A stretch of 64,000 nt of DNA from Streptomyces ferrugineus (GTDB lineage: Bacteria; Actinomycetota; Actinomycetes; Streptomycetales; Streptomycetaceae). Both the position numbers and the translations under genes were made by a program. The notes under the pieces were generated by a model. That model had not been told where the DNA came from, ran no database searches, and saw nothing but the letters and a program-made list of their open reading frames with translations. The stretch spans positions 310,001 through 374,000 of the forward strand of contig NZ_CP063373.1 of the NCBI RefSeq assembly GCF_015160855.1, given 5' to 3'. Positions within the stretch are counted from its first letter, which is position 1. Each line of letters starts with the position of its first letter. This document shows positions 35,394 through 44,572 of the stretch, piece by piece.

Positions 35394-35448
35394 GGGTCTC
35401 CGGCGTGCGCGGAACGGAGCACACCCGCATGGTCGTTATCTTCCGGAT

Positions 35449-36117
35449 ATGCCGCGTCATTCCAGGGGAAAAAGGGCACCGTCGTCGCATCGCCGCGGGC
35501 CGAACCAGCGAAGAGTCCGTCTGATCGCCCTCGCGTCCGTCGCGGCGGCCGCCGTGGCGCTGCCACTGGCCTGGGCGGCCGCCGGCCAGGTCGTCGAGGC
35601 GGGCCGGGCCGCCGTGGGCACATCCGCGCGCGACGCCGTACGGTCCTCCCCGCCCGCCCCGAAGGACGGCACCGCGCGTCCGTCCCCGCGCGGTGACGCC
35701 AAGGCACCCACGGCCACGCCCACCGACTCCCCGGTCCTGCTCGACCTGGGCCTTTCCACCGCGGTGCGCTGCGGTCCCGAACTCACCTCGCCCGAGGGCG
35801 TCGAGGCGCAGACCTGTGTCCTCACCCAGGGCGAGGACACCTGGGCGCGGACCTACTACCGCAATGCGACCGGCGATGCGCTGGACTCCGTACTGAGCCT
35901 CATGGGGCCCGGTGGGCGCACGGTGCAGATGCGCTGTGCGGTGGGCGCCGACGACGAGCCGGGTACCTGCGAGACGCCCCGGGAGCGCACGCGCGCGGGT
36001 ATGGACGCCTACACGGCGGTCACGGAGTTCGCCGAGCGGGCCGGGGGCGGGGCTCTACTGCTGCGCGCCACGAGCAACTCCGCGCCGGACAATTCCGGGG
36101 GATCCACCGGCGGTTGA
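35449..36117 (+). CDS. Hypothetical membrane-anchored secreted protein
   Basis: A 222-residue protein with a basic N-terminus, one membrane helix (LIALASVAAAAVALPLAWAAAG, about 26-47) and an extracellular domain after a Pro/Ala-rich linker. A Cys pair (RCGPELTSPEGVEAQTC) could form a disulfide. The -10-like TATCTT ends six bases before the ATG and no Shine-Dalgarno sequence is seen, so the transcript may be leaderless. Function unknown. Confidence 0.72.
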   Translation: MPRHSRGKRAPSSHRRGPNQRRVRLIALASVAAAAVALPLAWAAAGQVVEAGRAAVGTSARDAVRSSPPAPKDGTARPSPRGDAKAPTATPTDSPVLLDLGLSTAVRCGPELTSPEGVEAQTCVLTQGEDTWARTYYRNATGDALDSVLSLMGPGGRTVQMRCAVGADDEPGTCETPRERTRAGMDAYTAVTEFAERAGGGALLLRATSNSAPDNSGGSTGG

Positions 36118-36158
36118 CGTACGACGTCATTCCGTAAACGCGCGCACATATGGAAAGA

Positions 36159-36196
36159 CCCGGTTGCTGGCGACGGGGGATGCACCAGCAACCGGG
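36159..36196. terminator. Strong bidirectional terminator hairpin
   Basis: CCCGGTTGCTGG (36159-36170) and CCAGCAACCGGG (36185-36196) form a perfect 12-bp stem around a 14-base loop, without a long T tract, as is common in Streptomyces. It lies between convergent genes. Confidence 0.85.
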
Positions 36197-36360
36197 CTAA
36201 TGGAACGGTAACAAGAGATCGGCGGTTCGCAAATTCGATCCGGGCTTTCAAGTCACGGATTCCCTTGCTCCGCACGGGAGTTGTGATCGGATTCACCCCT
36301 CCCGGACGGGCCGGCTCGGCTGAACGGCGGTTCAGCCGAACCCGATCTCCGCGGCCCGGG

Positions 36361-37326
36361 TCAGCTCAGCGTGACCTGCCGGTTGGTCAGACCGCCACGC
36401 GCGCGACGCTCGTCCGCCGTGAGCGGAGCGTCCGTGGCCAGGGCCGTGGCGAGGCGCTCGGCGAACTCGGCCGCCGGCTTCTCCACATCCTCGGCGCCGA
36501 CGCCGCTCGGCAGGTCCCACACCGGCACGGTGAGGCCGTGAGCGCGGAAGGAACCCACCAGCCGGGTGCCCTCGCCGAGATTCGACCGGCCTGCCGCGTG
36601 CAGCCGCGCGAGGGCGTCCAGAAGCTGCTCCTCGGGGTGCGGCATGACCCAGCGCAGGTGGTTCTTCTCCGGCGTCTCGCACCAGTAGGCGGCGTCCACG
36701 CCGGTCAGCTTCACCGTGGGGATGGCCGCGGCGTTGGCCCGCTCCAGGGAGGCGGCCACCTCCGGGGTGGCGTTCTCCGCGTCCGGCACCCAGAACTCGA
36801 AGCCCGAGTGCACAACTGGCTCGAACGCGCCTTCGGGGTCGAGCAGATCCTGCAGCCGCGGACCGTCGGCGGGGGCGCGGCGGCCCTGGACCGGGGTGCC
36901 GGGCTGGGCGGCGAGGGCCTGCTGGAGGGTGTCGGCGAGGTCGCGGCTGATGTCGCCCGACGCCGTGTCGTTCTGCAGGCCGAGCAGCACCGTGCCGTCG
37001 TCGCGGCGCAGGGCCGGCCAGGCCATCGGCAGTACGGTGGCCAGCGTGACCGACGGGACGCCCTCGGGGAGGCCGCCCTTCAGGGGCAGCTCGACGGTGG
37101 CGGCGGGCACCAGCTCGCGCAGGGCCACCCAGTCGCACTCGCTGGGCAGTCCCTCGAACGGGCGCTGCACCAGCTCGGTCACGGCCTGCGCGGCGGCCCG
37201 GCCGTGACAGGCCTTGTAGCGTCGGCCGCTGCCGCAGGGGCAGGGCTCGCGCGCGCCGACAACCGGGATCTCTCCGTCAACGATCTGCGGGCGCTTGGCC
37301 TTGGTCTGGACTCGCTTCTTGGCCAT
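36361..37326 (-). CDS. SEC-C zinc-motif protein, conserved in Streptomyces
   Basis: A 321-residue protein with a Lys/Arg-rich start (MAKKRVQTKAKRPQ) and a SEC-C motif, EPCPCGSGRRYKACHG (about 28-43), which binds zinc in SecA tails and many unrelated proteins. The remaining alpha/beta region has no assigned function. The start at 37326 is preferred over frames upstream. It converges on the strong terminator at 36159. Confidence 0.78.
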   Translation of the reverse strand: MAKKRVQTKAKRPQIVDGEIPVVGAREPCPCGSGRRYKACHGRAAAQAVTELVQRPFEGLPSECDWVALRELVPAATVELPLKGGLPEGVPSVTLATVLPMAWPALRRDDGTVLLGLQNDTASGDISRDLADTLQQALAAQPGTPVQGRRAPADGPRLQDLLDPEGAFEPVVHSGFEFWVPDAENATPEVAASLERANAAAIPTVKLTGVDAAYWCETPEKNHLRWVMPHPEEQLLDALARLHAAGRSNLGEGTRLVGSFRAHGLTVPVWDLPSGVGAEDVEKPAAEFAERLATALATDAPLTADERRARGGLTNRQVTLS

Positions 37327-37400
37327 CGTGGGTGTCTCCCGGTTACGGCTCGTCTGGTACGGCGCGAGCCTAGCCGTTCGCGCCATGGCCGACGGGAGGC

Positions 37401-37409
37401 TGTGGACAA
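37401..37409 (-). other. Single perfect DnaA box
   Basis: TGTGGACAA equals TTGTCCACA on the minus strand. It lies between the SEC-C gene and the HATPase gene, away from other boxes. Confidence 0.5.
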
Positions 37410-37479
37410 CCCACCGGAACGTGCCGGGAGAAGAGCCGGTTCGGGGGCAGGAACGGGGCCCGTGCCGGAACCGGTGCCC

Positions 37480-38031
37480 TCAGTCCATGTCGTCGAAGGC
37501 GTCCGCGAACTCGAGGCCGGATATCGCGCCCACCGACGGCGCCGCGACGCGCGTAGCGAAGTCATCCCGTCGGTGCCCCGCGTCCGGATCGTGCACGTCG
37601 TCGTGGACCACGACCCAGACCGTGACCTCGCCGCGGGCGTCGTCCCTGACGCCCCAGTCGTCGGCGAGTGCGGTGATGATGTTCAGCCCACGGCCGCCGT
37701 GTGCGGTGACCGAGGGCGTGGCCGGAGCGGGGCGGGTGGGTCCGCCGCCGTCCGTCACCTCCACCGTGAGTCTGCCGCCCGCGTCCACGCGCCATGCGGC
37801 CCGGACGTCGCCGTCCCCGGAGAGCGCGTCACCCAGTGGCCGACCGTGTTTGCACGCGTTGCTCAAGAGTTCGGAAAGAATCAAAACGGCATCGTCGATG
37901 ACCGATTCCGCCATGCCACCCCTGCGCAACTGAGTGCGCATACGGTGTCTCGCTTCCCCCACGCCCGCAGGACCATGGGGTACGGCCATGCTCGACGACG
38001 TGGGCACCTCCTGTGCCACCACCAACGCCAC
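37480..38031 (-). CDS. HATPase_c anti-sigma-type ATP-binding protein
   Basis: A 183-residue GHKL ATPase (N box LLSNACKHG, G1 EVTDGGGPT, G2 HGGRGLNII). Residues 140-183 after the domain are Asp/His-rich. The GTG start at 38031 follows AAAGGAGG with an eight-base gap; the ATG further left has no such signal. It is a likely anti-sigma or sporulation-type kinase of the BldG/RsbW circuits; no partner gene is adjacent. Confidence 0.87.
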   Translation of the reverse strand: MALVVAQEVPTSSSMAVPHGPAGVGEARHRMRTQLRRGGMAESVIDDAVLILSELLSNACKHGRPLGDALSGDGDVRAAWRVDAGGRLTVEVTDGGGPTRPAPATPSVTAHGGRGLNIITALADDWGVRDDARGEVTVWVVVHDDVHDPDAGHRRDDFATRVAAPSVGAISGLEFADAFDDMD

Positions 38032-38337
38032 CCCCGAGACCTCCTTTGCCCCACGCCACGGTGTGGATGCCCCATTGGCCTGTACCGGAAACCGGCCAAT
38101 CAATGTCCGGTGACGCATTCGCCACGATCGAATACGGACCGAACGCGCCGGTGCACTCCCTGTAATCGAGATGGCTGGAATTTTTCGGTGTGGCCGAGAG
38201 GGGAGGATGGGGCTGAAGAGGTAGCGGGGTCAAGAGGTTGTGCAGGGATTGAAGGGGTTTTAGGGGTTTCCCTGCATGAGGTTTGCTCTGGCCGCCGGCG
38301 TTGCGTCTGCGTCGCTCCGGGCACGCGCGCGTGCGGG
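38032..38337. other. Gap holding a terminator-like hairpin for the GDPD gene
   Basis: TGCAGGGA (38241-38248) pairs with TCCCTGCA (38269-38276) around a 20-base loop, suited to ending the minus-strand GDPD transcript only if read through, or as a 5' structure upstream of the HATPase gene. Otherwise no gene or motif is evident. Confidence 0.35.
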
Positions 38338-39165
38338 TCAGCGCCCCAGCTGGTCCAGCACCGCGCGCGGGCGGTTGGTGATGATGGCGTCCACGCCCAG
38401 CTCGACGCAGAGGTCGACGTCCTGGGGCTCGTTCACGGTCCATACGTGCACCTGGTGACCGGCCCGCTTCAGGCGCTCCACATACGCCGGGTGATTGCGC
38501 ACGATCCGGATCGAGGGGCCCGCGATATGGACCCCCGCGGGCAGCCGGCCGTCCCGCAGCCGCGGTGAGACGAACTGCATCAGATAGACCGTCGGCATCG
38601 TCGGCGACGCGGCACGCACGCGATGCAGCGAGCGCGCCGAGAAGCTCATCACGCGCACCGGGGAGTCGTCGGCCGAGGCGGGCGCCTCGAGCCCGAAACG
38701 CTTCAGCAGAAGCAGCAGCCGCTCCTCGACCTGCCCCGCCCAGCGGGTCGGGTGCTTGGTCTCGATCGCCATCTCCACGCGCCGCCCCGCGTCGGCGACG
38801 AGCTCAAGGAGTCGCTCCAGGGTCAGTACGGAGGTGTCCTCGGGGTCCTCCGGCCGGAACTCCCAGTCGGGCTCCTCGGTCCGGTTCTTCCACGAGTCAC
38901 GGTTCTTGCGGGAGCCGAAGTCGAGGGCGGCGAGCTCGGCGAGCTCCAGCGCCGAGACCGCGCCGCGGCCGTTGGACGTACGGTTGACGCGGCGGTCGTG
39001 AACGCAGACGAGGTGGCCGTCCGCGGTCAGGCGTACATCGCACTCGAGGGCGTCCGCACCGTCCTCGATCGCCTTCTTGTACGCGGCCAGGGTGTGCTCG
39101 GGAGCGTCTTCGGAGGCTCCGCGGTGGGCGACGACTTGGATCTGGTGCTGCCGTGCGTGGGTCAC
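38338..39165 (-). CDS. Glycerophosphodiester phosphodiesterase
   Basis: A 275-residue GDPD-family TIM barrel that hydrolyses glycerophosphodiesters to glycerol 3-phosphate. Catalytic segments are VAHRGASEDAPEHT (His-Arg, Glu) and ECDVRLTADGHLVCVHD (Glu-Asp, His). There is no signal peptide, so it is cytoplasmic. The GTG at 39165 is chosen to match the family N-terminus; no good Shine-Dalgarno sequence is visible. Confidence 0.87.
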   Translation of the reverse strand: MTHARQHQIQVVAHRGASEDAPEHTLAAYKKAIEDGADALECDVRLTADGHLVCVHDRRVNRTSNGRGAVSALELAELAALDFGSRKNRDSWKNRTEEPDWEFRPEDPEDTSVLTLERLLELVADAGRRVEMAIETKHPTRWAGQVEERLLLLLKRFGLEAPASADDSPVRVMSFSARSLHRVRAASPTMPTVYLMQFVSPRLRDGRLPAGVHIAGPSIRIVRNHPAYVERLKRAGHQVHVWTVNEPQDVDLCVELGVDAIITNRPRAVLDQLGR

Positions 39166-39435
39166 CGCGTCATGGTGCCACCGCACCGGGGTAGACGTGC
39201 GACCGGAGCAGTTTCGCAAGCGCTGGGATTGCGCCCGTTTAGTCTCACATGACCTATATAAAGAGTGGCCGTGGACGCACAGCGACCGCTTATGGTGCTC
39301 TGACGGCCTGTGGGAAAAGCTGACGGCATACAAAAGTCATGCACAGCCGCCGCGTCGCACCGGCCATGAACAAGCGTGAACGGGCGTGACCGAGTGCGAC
39401 CGCCAACAAACAGCCGTGGATCGAGGAGAGAAGCT
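39166..39435. promoter_or_regulatory. Divergent promoter region with AT-rich TATATAAAG
   Basis: The 270-base gap between GDPD and the HtrA gene contains TATATAAAG (39255-39263), unusually AT-rich here and a possible -10 for either direction. No clear -35 at the normal spacing is seen. Confidence 0.35.
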
Positions 39436-41058
39436 GTGAGCACCGAGAACGAGGGCGCCGCGGTACCCCCGGCCCCGTCCGCACCCCCCGTGCCGGTGGA
39501 TGCTCCTGCTGCTCCGGCATCCCAGGAGCGCCCGGCTGCCGAACCCGACGCCGCCCCGACCACCCAGCTCCCGCCGGTGCCGGACGGCGCCCCGGCGCAC
39601 TCGAACGGCACACAGCCGTACGGTGCGCAGGGGGCCGGGGACGGGGCGCGGCCGCCGGCTTCGAACGGCGTACAGCCGCCCGCCGCGCAGCCACTGGCAT
39701 CCCAGCCGCCCGCCGACCAGCCGCCCACCTCCCAGCCGACCGTCTCCCAGGGGTCGGCCCCGGACGCCTCCTGGCCGCCTCCGCCGCCGCCCGGGACGCC
39801 GCCGTATGCCGAGATGGGTGCCGTCGCGGATGGTGCGGCCGGTGCAGGTGGTGCCGCCGGTGAGGGTGGTGCGGCCGGTGCGGGTGGTGCCGGTATGGGC
39901 CCCGGCTGGGGTGCCGCCTACCAGCAGCCGGCGCCGAAGTCCGGCCGCGGGCGCGGCGGGCTGCTCGCCGGTGTCCTCATCGCCGCGCTGGTCGCGGGCG
40001 GTCTGGGCGGCGGCCTCGGCTACACCCTGGCCAAGAACGACGAGACGACCTCCTCGACGACCGTCTCCGCCTCCGACAGCGGCGGCTCCATCAAGCGGGA
40101 CCCGGGCACCGTCGCCGGCGTGGCCGCCAAGGCGCTGCCGAGCACCGTCACGATCCAGGCCGAGAGCAGCGCGGGCGAGGGCGGCACCGGTACCGGCTTC
40201 GTCTTCGACACCGAGGGCCACATCGTCACCAACAACCACGTGGTGGCCGACGCGGTCGACGGCGGCAAGCTCACGGCGACCTTCCCGAACGGCAAGAAGT
40301 ACGACGCCGAGGTCGTAGGCCACGCGCAGGGCTACGACGTGGCGGTCATCAGGCTCAAGAACGCTCCGTCCGGCCTCAAGCCGCTGACGTTGGGCGACTC
40401 CGACAAGGTGGCGGTCGGCGACTCCACGATCGCGATCGGCGCTCCCTTCGGCCTGTCCAACACCGTCACGACGGGCATCATCAGCGCCAAGAACCGCCCG
40501 GTGGCCTCCAGCGACGGCACCGGCAGCAACGCCTCCTACATGAGCGCCCTGCAGACGGACGCCTCGATCAACCCCGGCAACTCCGGCGGTCCGCTGCTGG
40601 ACGCGCAGGGCAATGTCATCGGCATTAACTCGGCGATCCAGTCCGCCGCCAACGGCCTCGGCGGCACCAGCCAGTCCGGCTCGATCGGCCTCGGCTTCGC
40701 CATCCCGATCAACCAGGCCAAGTACGTCGCCCAGGAGCTGATCAAGACCGGCGAGCCGGTCTACGCCAGGATCGGCGCCTCCGTCTCCACGGGGGACACC
40801 ACCGACGGCGCCCAGATCATCGAGGAGCGCAACGGCGGCTCGGACCCGATCGAGCCCGGGGGCCCCGCCGACAAGGCCGGTCTCCAGCCCGGCGACGTCA
40901 TCACCAAGCTCGACGACCGGGTGATCGACTCCGGCCCGACCCTGATCGGCGAGATCTGGACGCACAAGCCCGGCGACAAGGTCACGCTCACCTACGAACG
41001 CGACGGCAAGTCCCACACGGTCGAACTCACCCTGGGCTCCCGCAAGGGCGACGGCTGA
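39436..41058 (+). CDS. HtrA/DegP-type membrane-anchored serine protease with PDZ domain
   Basis: A 540-residue protease. A Pro/Ala/Gln-rich cytosolic N-terminus (1-165) precedes one membrane helix (about 175-197). A trypsin-like domain follows with catalytic His268 (TNNHVV), Asp301 (YDVAV) and Ser383 (NPGNSGGPL), then one PDZ domain (about 430-530). It degrades or refolds damaged exported proteins. The GTG start follows GGAGAG. A short Gly/Ala repeat (GGAAGAGGAAGEGG) could vary in copy number. Confidence 0.94.
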   Translation: MSTENEGAAVPPAPSAPPVPVDAPAAPASQERPAAEPDAAPTTQLPPVPDGAPAHSNGTQPYGAQGAGDGARPPASNGVQPPAAQPLASQPPADQPPTSQPTVSQGSAPDASWPPPPPPGTPPYAEMGAVADGAAGAGGAAGEGGAAGAGGAGMGPGWGAAYQQPAPKSGRGRGGLLAGVLIAALVAGGLGGGLGYTLAKNDETTSSTTVSASDSGGSIKRDPGTVAGVAAKALPSTVTIQAESSAGEGGTGTGFVFDTEGHIVTNNHVVADAVDGGKLTATFPNGKKYDAEVVGHAQGYDVAVIRLKNAPSGLKPLTLGDSDKVAVGDSTIAIGAPFGLSNTVTTGIISAKNRPVASSDGTGSNASYMSALQTDASINPGNSGGPLLDAQGNVIGINSAIQSAANGLGGTSQSGSIGLGFAIPINQAKYVAQELIKTGEPVYARIGASVSTGDTTDGAQIIEERNGGSDPIEPGGPADKAGLQPGDVITKLDDRVIDSGPTLIGEIWTHKPGDKVTLTYERDGKSHTVELTLGSRKGDG

Positions 41059-41212
41059 CCGCCGGCACGAGGACGGACACGCGCGCGCAGCGCCGCCCCG
41101 CACGGGCAGCGACCACGCGCGCGTGCCGTGCCGCACGGGCAGCGACCATGCCCGTGCACCCGGATGGACTATCGTGCCTTCTCGACCTGGACTGTTCGCG
41201 ATTGGGAAGCAC

Positions 41213-42805
41213 ATGCGCGACGGGGAGGCAGAGAAGGGGGGCGGACCCGCGGTGTCCGATCTTGGGCGGCTCGTCGCCGACCGATACCTGCTGGTGGAGC
41301 GGGTGGGCAGCGGAGGCATGGGCACCGTGTGGCGGGCCGAGGACAGGCTGCTCGGCCGTCATGTCGCGCTGAAGAAGCTGCACATCCCGCCGCACCTCCA
41401 GGACGACGAGATCCGGACCCTGTACGAACGCACGCGCCGCGAGGCCCGCAGCGCGGCCCGGATCGCCCATCCCAACGTGATCGTGGTGCACGACGTGCTC
41501 GACGACGAGGGCCTGCCGTGCATCGTCATGGAGTACATACCCTCGCTCACACTGAGCGACGTACTGAAGCAGCGCGGTGCCCTGCCACCCGCCGAGGCCG
41601 CCCGGGTCGGCCGTGCGATGGCCTCCGCCCTGCGCGCCGCCCACGACGCCGGGGTCCTGCACCGGGACGTCAAGCCCGCCAACGTCCTGCTCGGCGAGGA
41701 CGGGCGGATCGTTCTCACCGACTTCGGGATCGCCATGGAGTCGGGCACGTCCTCGCTGACCAAGCCCGGCGAGTTGATCGGCTCCATCGGCTACCTGGCG
41801 CCTGAGCGGCTGCGGGGCGCGCATCCCGAGACCGGCCCCGCCAGCGACCTGTGGGCCCTGGGGGCGACGCTGTACCAGGCGGTCGAGGGCCGGGACCCGT
41901 TCCGTCGCGGCACCGCGATCGAGACCGCGTACGCCATCGCCACGGACTCCCACGAGCCCCCGCGCAACGCCGGTGAACTGGCCCCGGTGATCGAGGGCCT
42001 GCTCGTCAAGGACCCGGAGCGGCGCATGGACGTGCACGAGGCCGAACGCCGCCTGGCGGACCTGACCGGCTCACGAACCGCTCCGACCGAGCCGGCCACA
42101 CACCAGGCCAGGCCCGACGACCCCACGCTGCCCGCACCCGCACCCGCACCCGCACCGCGAACCGAGCGAACGGGCAGCGGGAGGCGCCGCCGTACGGTGC
42201 TGTGGTCGGTCCTGGCGGTGGCGCTGGTGGCCTGTTTGGCGGGCGGGGCGCTGTGGTGGCTCAAGACCGGCACGGAACGAGCGACGGCCCAACCCCCGGC
42301 GACCGACACGACGACCCCCTCCCCAGGCCCCACCTCCACCACCCCACCACCCCCCGTGCCCGCCGGATACCACCTCGAGGAGGCGGACAGCGGCCTCTCG
42401 GTGCCCGTGCGGGACGGCTGGAAGCGCAAGACGCTGCCCGGCGGTGAGGTCGTGTACATCGACCCGTCCGGCCTGGTGGGCCTGCGGGTCAACGTCGTCG
42501 AGTTCGCGGGCACGGACCCCGTACGGCACTGGCGGGAGACGGAAGAGGACCAGACCCGACGCGACAACCCCGGCTACGAACGCGTGCGGATGGCCTCGAC
42601 GACCTTCCGGGGCCGACCCGCCGGGTACTGGGAGTTCACCTTCGACGGCAGGGCACGGGAGTACCGCGCGGCGGAACTGGCCTTCGCCAGCAGCGACGGC
42701 ACCCAGTACGTGATCTACCTGTCCGCACCGGACGCGCAATGGCACGAGTACCGCCCGGCCTTCGAGACGGCCACCGACGGCGCACGTCTCACACCCACCC
42801 CCTGA
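41213..42805 (+). CDS. Membrane Ser/Thr protein kinase (Hanks type, PknB-like)
   Basis: A 530-residue receptor-like kinase. The kinase domain (about 25-285) is intact: P loop VGSGGMGTVWRAE, HALKKL-type lysine VALKKL, catalytic HRDVKPANVLL and DFGIA. A membrane helix (about 315-338) and a Pro/Thr-rich stretch lead to a C-terminal extracellular region with no PASTA repeat. Start at MRDGEAEKGGG (41213) after TTGGGAAG. It is the last chromosomal gene before the tRNA-Ser insertion site. Confidence 0.93.
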   Translation: MRDGEAEKGGGPAVSDLGRLVADRYLLVERVGSGGMGTVWRAEDRLLGRHVALKKLHIPPHLQDDEIRTLYERTRREARSAARIAHPNVIVVHDVLDDEGLPCIVMEYIPSLTLSDVLKQRGALPPAEAARVGRAMASALRAAHDAGVLHRDVKPANVLLGEDGRIVLTDFGIAMESGTSSLTKPGELIGSIGYLAPERLRGAHPETGPASDLWALGATLYQAVEGRDPFRRGTAIETAYAIATDSHEPPRNAGELAPVIEGLLVKDPERRMDVHEAERRLADLTGSRTAPTEPATHQARPDDPTLPAPAPAPAPRTERTGSGRRRRTVLWSVLAVALVACLAGGALWWLKTGTERATAQPPATDTTTPSPGPTSTTPPPPVPAGYHLEEADSGLSVPVRDGWKRKTLPGGEVVYIDPSGLVGLRVNVVEFAGTDPVRHWRETEEDQTRRDNPGYERVRMASTTFRGRPAGYWEFTFDGRAREYRAAELAFASSDGTQYVIYLSAPDAQWHEYRPAFETATDGARLTPTP

Positions 42806-42874
42806 CCACCACGCCCGCACACCGCGCGGTGCCGGTACGCTGTACCCGCTCCGCCCCCGGCGGACCGGAGCGAA

Positions 42875-42961
42875 GGTGGGTTGCCCGAGCGGCCTAAGGG
42901 AACGGTCTTGAAAACCGTCGTGGCAGCGATGTCACCGTGGGTTCAAATCCCACACCCACCG
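42875..42961 (+). tRNA. tRNA-Ser (anticodon UGA)
   Basis: A complete class II tRNA: acceptor GGTGGGT with ACCCACC, anticodon loop CTTGAAA (anticodon TGA at 42909-42911, reading UCA codons), long variable arm and T loop TTCAAAT. CCA is not encoded. Its 3' 58 bases recur at 54340, so this gene is the attachment site of the following element and remains intact. Confidence 0.97.
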
Positions 42962-42962
42962 C
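42904..42962 (+). repeat. Left attachment site of the element (3' end of tRNA-Ser)
   Basis: A 59-base segment identical to 54340-54398, starting GGTCTTGAAAACC and ending CCCACACCCACCGC. The shared identity stops at both sides (C/A before, A/C after). Reconstitution of the tRNA end by the element is typical of tyrosine-integrase elements. Confidence 0.93.
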
Positions 42963-43058
42963 AGGTGAACGGCCCCTGACCAGGCGATATGGTCGGGGGC
43001 CGTTGCTTTGCCCGCTGCCCGTCCGACCCCGCCCTTGACCGTGGTTTCCCGGTCTATC

Positions 43059-43098
43059 GGGCACGGATGGGGCACGCGAGGGGCACGTCTGATGCACG
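43059..43098 (+). repeat. Left set of GGGCACG arm-type repeats, 11-bp period
   Basis: GGGCACG begins at 43059, 43070 and 43081 (exactly 11 bases apart), with ATGCACG at 43092. The period equals one helical turn, so the copies lie on one face of the DNA. The array lies 97 bases inside the left attachment site. A matching set lies at the right end. Confidence 0.75.
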
Positions 43099-43135
43099 GC
43101 TTCAGAAGATCCATGGGCGACCAACCGCCCGTCCG

Positions 43136-43891
43136 CTAACGGTTGATCGGGATCTCGTAGACGATCTCGCAGTGAGCGGCGGGTACGACGATGTCCGCCG
43201 TCTCAACCGGCCGACCCTGGTCGCTGTAGTACGTCCGCCGGATGTGCGTGACGAGTGCGGCCTTCTGAATGCCGAGTAGTGACGCCTCCTCGGCGGTCGC
43301 CTGCCTCGGCTCGGGCTGCTCCACGGCATGGCTTACCGTGACACCGATCGCGGCCATCCGGTTCACGACTCCGGCCCCGGCGTGCGGGCCTCCCTCGGGG
43401 AGGACCACCAGTGTGCCGGCGGTGAGGTCGTACGGCTCCCAACTCGTCGACAACTGGATCGGCCTGCCGTCCGCCAGGAACTCGTACGTTGTCCGGACGC
43501 ACAGCTCGCCTTCGGCGATCCCGAGCCGCGCCGCGATGTCAGCTGGCGCCGGCACCTTGGCGTCCGTCCGGCTCTCCCAGTCGCCCTGCCTTCCCACGGC
43601 CTTCATGTCCGCCCGAAACGGCGACCTGCTGGGCTGCTCCCGCGCCGACGACCGCACGACACGCACGCGATGCCGGGGCTCGGCAACGTACGTACCGGAC
43701 CCCGCACGGCCCTCCAACACACCCTGGGAGATCAGCAACTCCTGCGCCCGCCGGACCACGTTCTCGCCCACGCCGCACTCCTGGCCGATCTGGGCGCGGG
43801 ACGGCAGACGGTCCCCCGGCTCCCACACGTGCTCCGCGATGCGCTGCCGGAGTACGTCGGCGATGCGGAGATAGGGCGGCTGCTCAGGCAT
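43136..43891 (-). CDS. GntR-family regulator (HutC type, KorSA-like)
   Basis: A 251-residue regulator. The N-terminal winged helix (about 8-75: YLRIADVLRQRIAEHVWEPG, GENVVRRAQELL) is followed by a UTRA ligand-binding domain (about 90-245). Its position beside small genes of an integrated element resembles KorSA, which represses transfer and excision genes of pSAM2-like elements. It is divergent from the small-gene operon and faces a paired CTAG operator. The ATG lies six bases after a -10-like TAGATT, so its mRNA may be leaderless. Confidence 0.88.
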   Translation of the reverse strand: MPEQPPYLRIADVLRQRIAEHVWEPGDRLPSRAQIGQECGVGENVVRRAQELLISQGVLEGRAGSGTYVAEPRHRVRVVRSSAREQPSRSPFRADMKAVGRQGDWESRTDAKVPAPADIAARLGIAEGELCVRTTYEFLADGRPIQLSTSWEPYDLTAGTLVVLPEGGPHAGAGVVNRMAAIGVTVSHAVEQPEPRQATAEEASLLGIQKAALVTHIRRTYYSDQGRPVETADIVVPAAHCEIVYEIPINR

Positions 43892-43900
43892 ATGGAAAAT

Positions 43901-43931
43901 CTAGTCCACTAGCTCTAATCTAGTTAACTAG
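43901..43931. promoter_or_regulatory. Paired CTAGTnnACTAG operator and promoter of the GntR gene
   Basis: CTAGTCCACTAG (43901-43912) and CTAGTTAACTAG (43920-43931) are near-perfect palindromes with centres 19 bases apart. On the minus strand TTAACT, 18 bases and TAGATT form a promoter fully covered by the two. Autorepression by the adjacent GntR protein is likely. Confidence 0.7.
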
Positions 43932-43969
43932 CTTTACTCAAAGTGATCGCTGGTGACGGAGGCTGACCT

Positions 43970-44248
43970 GTGCCCGCTTCGGGAGTTAGCGCGGCGGCCA
44001 TCGCCGCCCGGCTGTCCGCCCTCGGGCTCCTCACGCGAGTGGAGGAACACCCCCGGCACACGTCGGTCGAGGCGGAGGTGCCGGAATCGGTCTCCGCCGA
44101 GACATGGCGGGAGGTCTTACAAGTGGTGGCCGAGGCCGATCAGTTCGGGCTCCTCGCCACCAGCCTGAACGGCCGCACCCTCTGGGCGGTCGTACGCAAA
44201 GCGGTCCCCACGACGGGCGATGTCGGGGGACCGAGCCATCAGCGATAG
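43970..44248 (+). CDS. Small hypothetical protein of the element
   Basis: A 92-residue protein starting at GTG with GGAGG seven bases ahead. The sequence AAAIAARLSALGLL and later WREVLQVVAEADQFGLL is helical. No family motif is recognised. It is the first gene of the six-gene operon transcribed from the CTAG operator region. Confidence 0.7.
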   Translation: MPASGVSAAAIAARLSALGLLTRVEEHPRHTSVEAEVPESVSAETWREVLQVVAEADQFGLLATSLNGRTLWAVVRKAVPTTGDVGGPSHQR

Positions 44249-44260
44249 GAGCTGAACAGC

Positions 44261-44572
44261 GTGCTCAACCGTATCCGCCGCGCCGTCTTCCTCACCAGGG
44301 CGCGCTACTTCCGCAAGGGCAGGCACCGCCGCCCCTTAACGCCCGCCCGGCTGTCGACCTCTTCCGCCTCCCCTACGTCTGCTGACGCGTCGACAGTCGT
44401 CGTGAAACGGGCCTCCATCGGCCCGGACCATCGACACTCGCTCAGAGGCGAGGACACCGCGCTCGTCCGCCCGTATGTGCTGGCCTGGGAGCGGCGTGTG
44501 CGGGCGCGCCCTGTGGTCATCGCTCCGCACCTGCCGGCCGACGCCTGGTCGACCCTCGCGGGGGTCAACTGA
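44261..44572 (+). CDS. Small basic hypothetical protein of the element
   Basis: A 103-residue protein, Arg-rich at the N-terminus (NRIRRAVFLTRARYFRKGRHRR). GTG start with AGGAG nine bases ahead. The C-terminus (RPYVLAWERRVRARP) resembles small proteins common in Streptomyces element operons. Function unknown. Confidence 0.65.
   Translation: MLNRIRRAVFLTRARYFRKGRHRRPLTPARLSTSSASPTSADASTVVVKRASIGPDHRHSLRGEDTALVRPYVLAWERRVRARPVVIAPHLPADAWSTLAGVN

Noticed and set aside
42932..43124. Short minus-strand frames across the tRNA-Ser gene, ending in VGFEPTVTSLPRRFS
   Set aside because: This is the familiar artefact of translating a tRNA-Ser gene on the opposite strand; it recurs at 54051-54401 across the tRNA remnant. 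Neither is a protein gene.
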